From Patescibacteria group bacterium (GTDB lineage: Bacteria; Patescibacteriota; Microgenomatia; UBA10105): a stretch of 30,184 nucleotides of DNA. The stretch is taken from NCBI GenBank assembly GCA_003524845.1, contig DQGR01000101.1:1494-31677 (forward strand). Direction: 5' to 3'. Under the pieces are notes generated by a model. That model made no database searches. It was not told the origin of the DNA and saw only the letters and a program-made list of their open reading frames with translations. The position numbers and the translations under genes were made by a program. Below are positions 22,026 to 28,676 of the stretch, one piece after another (the stretch's first letter is position 1; each line of letters begins with the position of its first letter).

Positions 22026-22058
22026 AATCCACTCGAAGTCTTGCCGGAGATTAAATAA
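22026..22058 (+). pseudogene. Detached 3' end of an M23-like gene
   Basis: Eleven codons reading NPLEVLPEIK-stop, the same peptide and stop as the end of the M23 gene (21024-21056). The DNA copies differ at four of 33 positions, all at third codon bases. This points to a once-functional related gene, not a fresh duplication. Upstream of it no M23 sequence remains: the frame meets a stop inside the right palindrome. The remnant overlaps the aminotransferase stop. Confidence 0.7.
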
Positions 22059-23301
22059 GCGACTGAATACTCTCTACTAGCATATCCACCCCTTGCTTAA
22101 GCACTTCTTGTGAAGTTGTCAGGGGCGGCATGATTTGTATATTACCATCTCCCCCGTGAACAATGTGCAACCCCTTTTCAAATGACCTCGCAACAAGCTG
22201 TTTTGCAAAGTCTTCATCCGGTGTTTTGGCATTTTTGTCTTTAAGGAATGTCACCGCTATCTCCATACCGATACCACGAATATTTCCTACTTTTGGGTGA
22301 TCGCTAAGTTGTTCTTTAAGAATATTCATCAAAAATATTCCTTTTTCCGCCGCTTGTTCCCATACTTTATCCCGCAGATGAATCTCTAAAACCTTTTTTG
22401 CTGCGGCACAAGCAACCGGCGTCCAGCCAAACGTAGAAACAAGTCGAATGCTTGGAATAACGGGCTCTACAACACGGCTATTTACTACACACGCTCCGAT
22501 TGCTGCGGCACCATTAGATATGCCTTTGGCAAATGTTACAATGTCCGGAACAACATTGTCCAATTCCAATCCAAACAGTTTACCGCAACGGCTAAAGCCG
22601 GTTCCTACTTCATCCAGAATAAGCATCGTGCCGTATTGCTTCGTAAGCTTCCGGATTGCCGCTAAAAATCCTTTTGGCGCAACGAGGGTCTTTCCCCAGC
22701 CAGTCACAATGCCTGCTTCGGCCACGATCGCCGCGACATCACGCTTTTTAAGTAATTCTTCTAAATCATTGAGAAACACATCGAGTGGGTATTCTCCTCT
22801 GTCTCCATAAGCAAATACGGAAGGGCATTGCATTTGTATGATATCCGGTAACAGTGGGGCTAGCGCCGTTAGCCACTCATGACGTGTCCCGAGCGTTACC
22901 TCCGCAAATGTTTGACCGTGGAAGGTATCCTGAAACCCGATAATTTTTTTTCTTCCCGTTGCCGCCCGAGCTATCTTTAATGCCACCTCGTTTGACTCCG
23001 CTCCTCCGGTCGTACGACACACGGCATCAAGCTCTTTCGGTAGTACATCGGTAAGCGCTTTTGCATATTCCCACTGGATGGGATCATTTGTCCACATGGG
23101 CGCATAGAGATTTTTATCCGCTTGGGTTTTTATCACTTCTATAATTTCCGGATTGTTCCATCCAAGGTTTGCAAGGTTCCATCCGGAGGTAAAGTCAATA
23201 ATTCTTCGCTTTTTATCATCATAAATATATGGCCCCTCGCCACCCGTGATCGTAAACCGCCAATCAGAAAACGTGTTGTAGACGATATGATTTTTTATCA
23301 T
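22051..23301 (-). CDS. Class III PLP-dependent aminotransferase
   Basis: 416 residues from ATG 23301, which overlaps the cutA stop as ATGA and has GGAGGGGG about 6 nt upstream. A longer reading to 23349 overlaps cutA without conserved residues. Fold-type I features: 'TTGGAESNEVALKIARAATG', 'FHGQTFAEVTLG', 'LILDEVGTGFSRCG' (PLP-binding Asp) and 'FAKGISNG' with the Schiff-base Lys. It moves an amino group from an omega-amino or alpha-amino substrate to 2-oxoglutarate or pyruvate, as in ornithine or 4-aminobutyrate aminotransferases. The substrate is unknown. It is the last gene of a minus-strand operon with cutA, a GNAT and a hydrolase. Confidence 0.92.
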   Translation of the reverse strand: MIKNHIVYNTFSDWRFTITGGEGPYIYDDKKRRIIDFTSGWNLANLGWNNPEIIEVIKTQADKNLYAPMWTNDPIQWEYAKALTDVLPKELDAVCRTTGGAESNEVALKIARAATGRKKIIGFQDTFHGQTFAEVTLGTRHEWLTALAPLLPDIIQMQCPSVFAYGDRGEYPLDVFLNDLEELLKKRDVAAIVAEAGIVTGWGKTLVAPKGFLAAIRKLTKQYGTMLILDEVGTGFSRCGKLFGLELDNVVPDIVTFAKGISNGAAAIGACVVNSRVVEPVIPSIRLVSTFGWTPVACAAAKKVLEIHLRDKVWEQAAEKGIFLMNILKEQLSDHPKVGNIRGIGMEIAVTFLKDKNAKTPDEDFAKQLVARSFEKGLHIVHGGDGNIQIMPPLTTSQEVLKQGVDMLVESIQSLI

Positions 23302-23651
23302 TGTTTTCCCCCTCCTTTTCTTGTAAATTCTATCTCTCCTTTTAGCCATTCGTAATATTTCTGGGCAACGTGAAGGACTGGCAAGGCAATAATACAGGGC
23401 GTATCGTAAGAATGCATCTTAATAATCTCTTTTTCCACTTCGCTATATTTCTTTTCCAATGTTTTGACGAGTAACACTACCTCCTGACTCTCGTCTATAT
23501 TGCCGCTTTTCGGCGGCCAAAGAAACATCGGGTTGGCGTTACCCAATATGTTCACACACGCACACAACCGTTTTTCCAGCAAATGCCGCCCGATCTTTTT
23601 TGCTTCCCCAATGTTTTCACAAGTAACGTACACGATTAACATGTCAGTCAT
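23298..23651 (-). CDS. cutA: CutA-like divalent-ion tolerance protein
   Basis: 117 residues from ATG 23651. A TTG-started version (23681) overlaps the GNAT stop. 'LIVYVTCENIGEAKKIGRHLLEKRLCACVNI' split over residues 4-34, 'EVVLLVKTLEKKYSEVEKEI' and 'HSYDTPCIIALPV' match the CutA1 family closely. These are small trimeric ferredoxin-like proteins linked to metal tolerance, whose true role is unsettled. The stop TGA is shared with the aminotransferase start, so translation is coupled. Confidence 0.9.
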   Translation of the reverse strand: MTDMLIVYVTCENIGEAKKIGRHLLEKRLCACVNILGNANPMFLWPPKSGNIDESQEVVLLVKTLEKKYSEVEKEIIKMHSYDTPCIIALPVLHVAQKYYEWLKGEIEFTRKGGGKQ

Positions 23652-23677
23652 AAATTTTCTTCTTTCTTTACACTGTT

Positions 23678-24118
23678 TCAAGCTGTAAACGGTTTATACA
23701 TCCAATGAAACATATACCCCTGTACAAAACCGCAGGATTTATAAAATGCTACGGCATTAGGATTATCTACCTCAACAACAAGATCCATACCTGGTATCCC
23801 CTTTTTTTGGAGTTGATACGTTGCTTCTTCGATGAGCTTTTTCCCAACTCCTTTTTTTCGGTACGGCTCATCCACATATAATCCGGTACAAAGTGCCCAA
23901 TCCCGAAGCACGTTTGTCATACACATGCCCGCAAGTTTGCCGTTTACTCGTGCGACCAGTAAGACATCATCTTTTGGATCTGTTATCCAACGCACTATTG
24001 AGTCTTTCGGGTACCATTTTGTTTCTTCTGTTGCCCATAAATAGGGAGTCGCCTCTCCCCAGATAAACATGGTATCCACATCATCAAGTGTCGGTTTTTC
24101 TATAACGATACTATTCAT
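23678..24118 (-). CDS. GNAT-family N-acetyltransferase
   Basis: 146 residues from ATG 24118, two bases after the hydrolase stop. ATG 24139 would overlap the hydrolase and add seven residues. Neither has a Shine-Dalgarno. Acetyl-CoA site: 'LYVDEPYRKKGVGKKLIEEA' (Q/RxxGxG/A pattern, here RKKGVG), then 'LVVEVDNPNAVAFYKSCGFV' typical of GNAT strand 5 to helix 4. The acceptor is unknown; small-molecule or protein N-acetylation are both possible. Co-transcribed with its neighbours. Confidence 0.87.
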   Translation of the reverse strand: MNSIVIEKPTLDDVDTMFIWGEATPYLWATEETKWYPKDSIVRWITDPKDDVLLVARVNGKLAGMCMTNVLRDWALCTGLYVDEPYRKKGVGKKLIEEATYQLQKKGIPGMDLVVEVDNPNAVAFYKSCGFVQGYMFHWMYKPFTA

Positions 24119-24120
24119 AA

Positions 24121-25002
24121 TTATATAGTTTTTATCCATTCAATAACCGCCTTTACTGTTTCTTTTTCTTTTCCACCAAAACCATGAAATGCACCAGGGA
24201 TGATCGCACTATGGAAGTTAGCGGAGCGTTGGTGCTTTTTAAAAACACTAAGAATATCCGCGACCGGACGGTCTGTGTATTCGTCACTGCCGGCCAAGAT
24301 GATGCACAAGGGTTGTTTAATTTTTGAAAATGCGGTCAACTTTGGTTTCTTATTGTAGTAGTCAAACACATCTTCTACTGATCCCGGCTCATAGAGACTT
24401 ATGTAACGCTTAGGTGTAAGTGCAAGATATGAAACATTATCCAACAAAATCTCTCCTTTTCTTTGCTTGACCAATTGCTTCATCCGCTTAAGATTCGCTT
24501 GATAGTTCTCGCTTTTGCTTTCAATCGGCACATCGCTGATGGGAGAAACGAGGACAACTCCGGCTACCCGTGGATTCTTTTTTGTTCCGGCATAGTAGCA
24601 AACCTTATTGGCTCCAGTGCTTGCACCAGCGATAACTACTTCCGTAAATCCTTGTTGTTCAAGAAATGTAATGCCTGCTTCAATATCGTAAATACAGTCT
24701 TTGAAGTTTTCGTATCCTGCGCCAATAGTCACTGATCTATATCCTTTCGGAGATTTAGTATCAAGCTTCTTGAATGTTGAGACTACATCATGCCCACGGG
24801 TGTTAAACGAGGCTATGCCCCAACCCTCACCACTCAATGCCTCAACCATCGCCTCAAGCATTCCCATATCCCCGTAAAAATTATCCGTCAACCCATGCAC
24901 CCACAGGAGCGCCACTTTTCCTTTCTTCTTCGGCTCAAAATATACCCCCTGATGGATCAGCTTATCTTTCGTTGTAACTTCCGCCAAATAAAATTTTTTC
25001 AT
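24121..25002 (-). CDS. Alpha/beta hydrolase (serine esterase/peptidase-like)
   Basis: 293 residues. 'LLWVHGLTDNFYGDMGML' gives the oxyanion-hole region (HG), 'VIAGASTGANKV' the nucleophile elbow with Ser at about 140, 'IILAGSDEYTDRP' the acidic residue, and 'IPGAFHGFGGKE' the catalytic His near residue 274. No signal peptide, so cytoplasmic. First gene of a four-gene operon (hydrolase, GNAT, cutA, aminotransferase). Its TATAAT 6 nt upstream indicates a leaderless mRNA. The substrate is unknown. Confidence 0.88.
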   Translation of the reverse strand: MKKFYLAEVTTKDKLIHQGVYFEPKKKGKVALLWVHGLTDNFYGDMGMLEAMVEALSGEGWGIASFNTRGHDVVSTFKKLDTKSPKGYRSVTIGAGYENFKDCIYDIEAGITFLEQQGFTEVVIAGASTGANKVCYYAGTKKNPRVAGVVLVSPISDVPIESKSENYQANLKRMKQLVKQRKGEILLDNVSYLALTPKRYISLYEPGSVEDVFDYYNKKPKLTAFSKIKQPLCIILAGSDEYTDRPVADILSVFKKHQRSANFHSAIIPGAFHGFGGKEKETVKAVIEWIKTI

Positions 25003-25008
25003 ACATGC

Positions 25009-25017
25009 ATTATATCA
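25009..25017 (-). promoter_or_regulatory. Extended -10 promoter of the hydrolase operon
   Basis: On the minus strand TGaTATAAT, with TATAAT (25014-25009) ending 6 nt before ATG 25002: leaderless arrangement. Confidence 0.65.
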
Positions 25018-25026
25018 GCCTGGGCC

Positions 25027-25641
25027 TTACTTTCTAGAAATCCAATATCTTCCGTTAAATAATAAGTAAAAAACAAGATGCACGCTCATTGTAACCAAGG
25101 CATATCCTTGGAAGATTAATGTTCCAAATACCATGGCCATCGGAATGCTTAATATCAAATAAAACACTGTCCAACGCCAAGACATGACAAAAATGTTTCC
25201 AGCATGAATAATAGCGACTATGAAAGTAAACCATAAGATTTTCTCCTGTAAGGGAACTACGTTTAGAATCACAAAGAGAATATAGATAAACACCGACTGT
25301 TGAAAAAGAATTTCAAAGAACTTAAGAAGCATCACCGGTAATTCAAATCGTACTAAAAATCGTTTCGGGTTTTTTTCTATATACTCTTTAGGTTTTTTAC
25401 CAATTGCACGAACAATTTGTGGTGACGAAAACCAAATACATATTATAACGGTAAACAGGGCGATGGTCCGATAAGATAACTCAACCGATACGTTCGATTT
25501 TGACAACCAGAGAACCACCAGTGACCAAATAAAAAACCACGTTGATCCGACCAACGCTTTTGCAAAACTTAACCCAATAAAATCTTTTCCTTTATAAGGG
25601 AAATAAACGAGAAGAATAACCAAGAAGACTATGACTGACAT
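25027..25641 (-). CDS. Polytopic membrane protein, unknown (possible degenerate CPBP fold)
   Basis: 204 residues with about six hydrophobic segments. The start at 25641 is supported by TACAAT 6 nt upstream. 'FTFIVAIIHAGN' and 'MSVHLVFYLLF' place His residues in helices much like CPBP (CAAX-protease-like) motifs. The EExxxR motif of active members is absent, so either the resemblance is chance or the protein is inactive. It lies between the groEL terminator and the hydrolase operon, whose own promoter starts within 25 bp downstream. Confidence 0.7.
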   Translation of the reverse strand: MSVIVFLVILLVYFPYKGKDFIGLSFAKALVGSTWFFIWSLVVLWLSKSNVSVELSYRTIALFTVIICIWFSSPQIVRAIGKKPKEYIEKNPKRFLVRFELPVMLLKFFEILFQQSVFIYILFVILNVVPLQEKILWFTFIVAIIHAGNIFVMSWRWTVFYLILSIPMAMVFGTLIFQGYALVTMSVHLVFYLLFNGRYWISRK

Positions 25642-25647
25642 GGCTGT

Positions 25648-25653
25648 ATTGTA
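25648..25653 (-). promoter_or_regulatory. -10 box of the membrane-protein gene
   Basis: TACAAT on the minus strand, 6 nt before ATG 25641, directly after the groEL terminator. Confidence 0.6.
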
Positions 25654-25655
25654 CC

Positions 25656-25683
25656 AAAAAGCCCTCGCGATTACTTCGAGGGC
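25656..25683 (-). terminator. Terminator after groEL
   Basis: On the minus strand GCCCTCG (25683-25677), a 9-nt loop, CGAGGGC (25667-25661), then TTTTT. Confidence 0.88.
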
Positions 25684-25706
25684 CTTCTGTTTTAATTTTT
25701 AAGTTT

Positions 25707-27353
25707 TTAATAATCCATCCCGCCCATGCCACCCATGCCGCCGGGCATACCGCCGCCAGCTGAAGCTTCCTTTTTCTCCGGAAGGTCCGTAATGAGCGCT
25801 TCCGTCGTGAGAATCATCATACCAACCGATACGGCATTTTGTACTGCCGTCCGCGTCACTTTGGCCGGATCCAACACTCCTGCACTAAGCATGGATTTAA
25901 ACGTCAGATCCATTGCATCAAACCCAAAGTCAGCGACTTTGGACTCTTCGATGGTTTTAAGTACCCATCCGTCATCTGCTCCGGCATTTTTAGCAATCCA
26001 ACGCACCGGTTCCCCGAGTGCATGGAATAAAATATCAATGCCCGTCTTTTCGTCCGGAACAGTCAACGTCTCCCGAAGTTTGCCAAGCGCAGTTCGCGCA
26101 CGAAGCAGTGATACGCCGCCGCCGGGCACTATGCCTTCTTCCAACGCTGCTTTGGTGGCTGCCACTGCGTCATTCACGCGCTCTTTTTTGTCTTTAAGCT
26201 CAATCTCGGTTGCGGCTCCAACGTTTATCACTGCCACGCCGCCGGAAAGCTTCGCCAAGCGCTCCTGCAATTTCTCTTTATCGAAATCGCTGGTCGTTTC
26301 ATCAAGCTCCCGACGGATTTGCGCAATCCGGGCTTTGAGTGCCGCGGCTGTCCCTTTGCCGCCGATGATGCGGCAGTTTTCTTTGTCTGCCCACACTTTG
26401 TCGGCCCGTCCGCAGTCTTCCACTTTCACATTCTCAAGTTTGCGCCCGGTATCCTCACTAATCACCGTGCCGCCGGTAAGGACGGCAATATCATCCAGCA
26501 TAGCTTTTCTTCGGTCACCAAATCCCGGTGCCTTCACCGCTAGGATATTAAATGTGCCGCGCAGTTTGTTCACAACTAAGGTAGCAAGTGCTTCGCCGTC
26601 GATCTCGTCAGCGACGATCACAAGGTTCTTTGAGACCTTAATAAAATTCTCAAGGAACGGCAAAAGGTCGGCAATCGCCGAAATCTTTTTGTCGGTGATG
26701 AGAATGTAGGCATCCTCAATTTCCGCTTCCATTTTATCCGGAATCGTCACAAAGTAGGAACTGGCGTATCCTTTGTCAAACTCCATACCTTCTTTGTAAT
26801 CAATGCTCATTTCCAGCCCTTTGCCTTCTTCTACCGTGACCACGCCATCTTTGCCTACTTTGGTGAGCGCTTCGGCAATTAAGTTGCCGATTTTCCCATC
26901 TTGGGCGGAAATAGTTGCGACTTTGGCAACATCCGCATCTTTCACCGTCTTGGCCATTTTCCGCAGTTCGGAAACGACTACTCCCACGCCTTTTTCCATC
27001 CCGACTTTGAGGATCATGGGGTTAGCACCCGCTGTCACGTTTTTAAATCCGGCATTGACGATGGCTTGTGCCAACAGCGTGGAGGTCGTGGTGCCGTCTC
27101 CTGCCACATCGTTGGTTTTGCTGGCCGCTTCTTTCACGAGCTGTGCGCCCATGTTTTCAAATGCATCTTCTAGTTCGATTTCTTTGGCCACTGACACGCC
27201 GTCATGGATTACATTGGGGGCTCCCCATTTTTTATCTATTGCCACATTGCGGCCTTTAGGGCCAAGCGTGGTAACCACTGCTTTGGCCAATATATTGACC
27301 CCGCGGATAAGCGCTTGTCGTGCATCTTCAGAAAATTTCAGTTGTTTTGCCAT
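25707..27353 (-). CDS. groEL: Chaperonin GroEL
   Basis: 548 residues, the usual family length. It forms the 14-subunit ATP-driven folding chamber in the cytoplasm. Visible signatures: 'VTTLGPKGRNVAIDKKWGAP', 'VAGDGTTTSTLLAQAI' (ATP site, Asp in GDGTTT), 'NLVIVADEIDGEALATLVVN', 'VKAPGFGDRRKAMLDDIA', 'ALEEGIVPGGGVSLLRA' and a C-terminal GGM tail (GGMPGGMGGMGGMDY). AAGGAGGC lies upstream of the ATG, a strong ribosome-binding site unusual for this window. Second gene of the groES-groEL operon, ended by a strong terminator. Confidence 0.98.
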   Translation of the reverse strand: MAKQLKFSEDARQALIRGVNILAKAVVTTLGPKGRNVAIDKKWGAPNVIHDGVSVAKEIELEDAFENMGAQLVKEAASKTNDVAGDGTTTSTLLAQAIVNAGFKNVTAGANPMILKVGMEKGVGVVVSELRKMAKTVKDADVAKVATISAQDGKIGNLIAEALTKVGKDGVVTVEEGKGLEMSIDYKEGMEFDKGYASSYFVTIPDKMEAEIEDAYILITDKKISAIADLLPFLENFIKVSKNLVIVADEIDGEALATLVVNKLRGTFNILAVKAPGFGDRRKAMLDDIAVLTGGTVISEDTGRKLENVKVEDCGRADKVWADKENCRIIGGKGTAAALKARIAQIRRELDETTSDFDKEKLQERLAKLSGGVAVINVGAATEIELKDKKERVNDAVAATKAALEEGIVPGGGVSLLRARTALGKLRETLTVPDEKTGIDILFHALGEPVRWIAKNAGADDGWVLKTIEESKVADFGFDAMDLTFKSMLSAGVLDPAKVTRTAVQNAVSVGMMILTTEALITDLPEKKEASAGGGMPGGMGGMGGMDY

Positions 27354-27378
27354 ATATATTGCCTCCTTAAATTTTAAT

Positions 27379-27675
27379 TTATTCTACAATTGCCAATATA
27401 TCTTTTTGCTCTACAATCATCCATTCTTCGCCGCTTACTTTTACTTCATTGCCGCCCCACTTTTTATACATTACCTTTTGCCCGACTTTTACCACCATTT
27501 TCACCGGATTTCCTTTGTCGTCGGTGCCGCCGGCGCCCACTGCCATAACAAGGCCAACTTGGGGTTTTTCTTTTGCACTATCGGGTAACACGATACCGGA
27601 AGGAAGCTTTTCTTCGCCTTCCAGGGGCTTAACGAGGACATTGTCAAATAACGGTTGAATATTTTGTTTCGCCAT
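27379..27675 (-). CDS. groES: Co-chaperonin GroES
   Basis: 98 residues. 'IQPLFDNVLVKPLEGEEKLPSGIVLPDSAKEKPQVGLVMAVG' (split over residues 6-47) includes the mobile loop that binds GroEL. 'VKVGQKVMYKKWGGNEVKV' and 'EWMIVEQKDILAIVE' complete the fold. It caps the GroEL chamber. AGGAGGT stands 8 nt before the ATG. First gene of the operon, behind a consensus promoter with a CIRCE-like inverted repeat. Confidence 0.97.
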   Translation of the reverse strand: MAKQNIQPLFDNVLVKPLEGEEKLPSGIVLPDSAKEKPQVGLVMAVGAGGTDDKGNPVKMVVKVGQKVMYKKWGGNEVKVSGEEWMIVEQKDILAIVE

Positions 27676-27722
27676 AACGATACCTCCTTTAATAAAACTT
27701 CGTTGAGTAATACGTCAAAATC

Positions 27723-27747
27723 TGGCAGTCTTTCGAAGTGACTGCTA
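27723..27747 (-). promoter_or_regulatory. CIRCE-like HrcA operator, variant arms
   Basis: On the minus strand TAGCAGTC, 9 nt, GACTGCCA. CIRCE is TTAGCACTC-N9-GAGTGCTAA. The spacer is exactly 9, and each arm carries a compensating C/G exchange (CACTC to CAGTC, GAGTG to GACTG). It lies at and just after the -10 box, the normal place for HrcA repression. A third half-site (TGGCAGT) lies next to the -10. Confidence 0.65.
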
Positions 27748-27775
27748 TTCTAACTGCCACAAAAAACTTTGTCAA
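27747..27775 (-). promoter_or_regulatory. groES-groEL promoter
   Basis: On the minus strand TTGACA (27775-27770), a 17-nt spacer and TAGAAT (27752-27747). The -35 lies inside the coding end of the upstream gene, and the first three bases of the -10 are that gene's stop codon TAG. Confidence 0.82.
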
Positions 27776-28670
27776 GGGGGATATTATAACGTGCCAATCG
27801 CGCACCTAAAGCATCGCGCACCCAGACCCTCGCATCCGTCGGATGGAAACGGATAATCGATCCAGAAATCACTTCATTTGTTCGACGGTTTCGCATGTAC
27901 CAGAGCTGAACAAAACGAGCAATGGGTTCGATAATGCGCAATGTAAAATGTACAATGTCCAAAAATACACGTATTCCTCTCATTGTGCATTGAACATTTA
28001 TCATTTCATATTTCTCTTTCCATGCATTCGGTAAAAACTTCTTAACCCAACTATTTGCAGCGAGAAACTTTTGATACGTTCCGTCCCGTTCCCACAACGG
28101 CACCATTTGCAATACTTCGTGTGCCGCAAACAAATCCCGTTCTTTAGGAGGCAATGCAGCTGCATCTTCTGCCATAAACATATTCAGGCAGACTTTGTTC
28201 ATAACCTTTGTGTCTTTGGGCCGGCGGCGGACACCAAGAAGTTCCGCAATAAGAGTAGTTACCAGCCGACTCACCCACAGTGTTCCTTTTTTCGTGACAA
28301 AAAATAAATCAATATCGTCTTGTTTTTTGGCATTTGCCATCGCAAGCCCGCCGGTCACTCCCACAAGGCTAATAGTTGGGACAAACCGGAACCACCACCC
28401 AATGCGCTTGGCAAACTCCATTTTCTTTTTCGACCATATCTCACGTTTATGTCGCACACTCACTAATTGACTAACACTGTGAAGTCCATAATAATCAACT
28501 CCTGCAACGCGCGAGCGTTTTAAGCGTTTTAAGGTCTCACCTTGCTGGGCGAGGTGAGACCTTTTCAGGGGAAACCACATCGCCAATTCTTCCAGCGTCA
28601 ACGGATACCCAAAAATATCCGCGTAGGCCACAGTGGTAATAATCCCATCACGAAGTGATAATCGCTTCAT
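27750..28670 (-). CDS. Nucleotidyltransferase-fold protein
   Basis: 306 residues. The N-terminal ~80 residues look helical and could hold a winged-helix ('IITTVAYADIFGYPLTLEEL'). At about 102-128 'LVGVTGGLAMANAKKQDDIDLFFVT' shows the Gly-(Gly/Ser) and D-x-D pattern of the minimal polymerase-beta-like nucleotidyltransferase superfamily. The downstream part is basic. The substrate is unknown. Follows the solute-binding protein gene by 6 nt. A palindrome (28531-28563) codes the 'KRSHLAQQGETLK' stretch, and paired heptamer arrays (27931-28008) code 'MINVQCTMRGIRVFLDIVHF', so repeat DNA makes up a fair part of the gene. Its last codons overlap the groES promoter. Confidence 0.7.
   Translation of the reverse strand: MKRLSLRDGIITTVAYADIFGYPLTLEELAMWFPLKRSHLAQQGETLKRLKRSRVAGVDYYGLHSVSQLVSVRHKREIWSKKKMEFAKRIGWWFRFVPTISLVGVTGGLAMANAKKQDDIDLFFVTKKGTLWVSRLVTTLIAELLGVRRRPKDTKVMNKVCLNMFMAEDAAALPPKERDLFAAHEVLQMVPLWERDGTYQKFLAANSWVKKFLPNAWKEKYEMINVQCTMRGIRVFLDIVHFTLRIIEPIARFVQLWYMRNRRTNEVISGSIIRFHPTDARVWVRDALGARLARYNIPLDKVFCGS
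27931..27958. repeat. Heptamer array in frame, NNAATGT x4
   Basis: ATAATGC, GCAATGT, AAAATGT and ACAATGT in tandem. Confidence 0.7.
27981..28008. repeat. Heptamer array in frame, CATTNNN x4, inverted relative to 27931-27958
   Basis: CATTGTG, CATTGAA, CATTTAT and CATTTCA in tandem. Complementary in sense to the preceding array, so the pair can fold into a long imperfect hairpin around a 22-nt centre. Confidence 0.7.
28531..28563. repeat. 12-bp inverted repeat in frame in the nucleotidyltransferase gene
   Basis: AAGGTCTCACCT (28531-28542) and AGGTGAGACCTT (28552-28563), 9-nt loop. Same design and near-identical arm to the repeat at 8917-8950. Confidence 0.8.
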
Positions 28671-28676
28671 TGTTCC

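Noticed and set aside
23302..23349. N-terminal extension of the aminotransferase
   Set aside because: It lies wholly inside cutA. ATG 23301 has GGAGGGGG at the right distance and an ATGA overlap typical of coupled genes.
25726..26709. Long plus-strand reading frame (327 codons) opposite groEL, and another at 26803-27588
   Set aside because: GroEL on the other strand is intact with perfect family motifs. The antisense frames are Ser/Ala/Pro-rich shadows with no recognisable domain.
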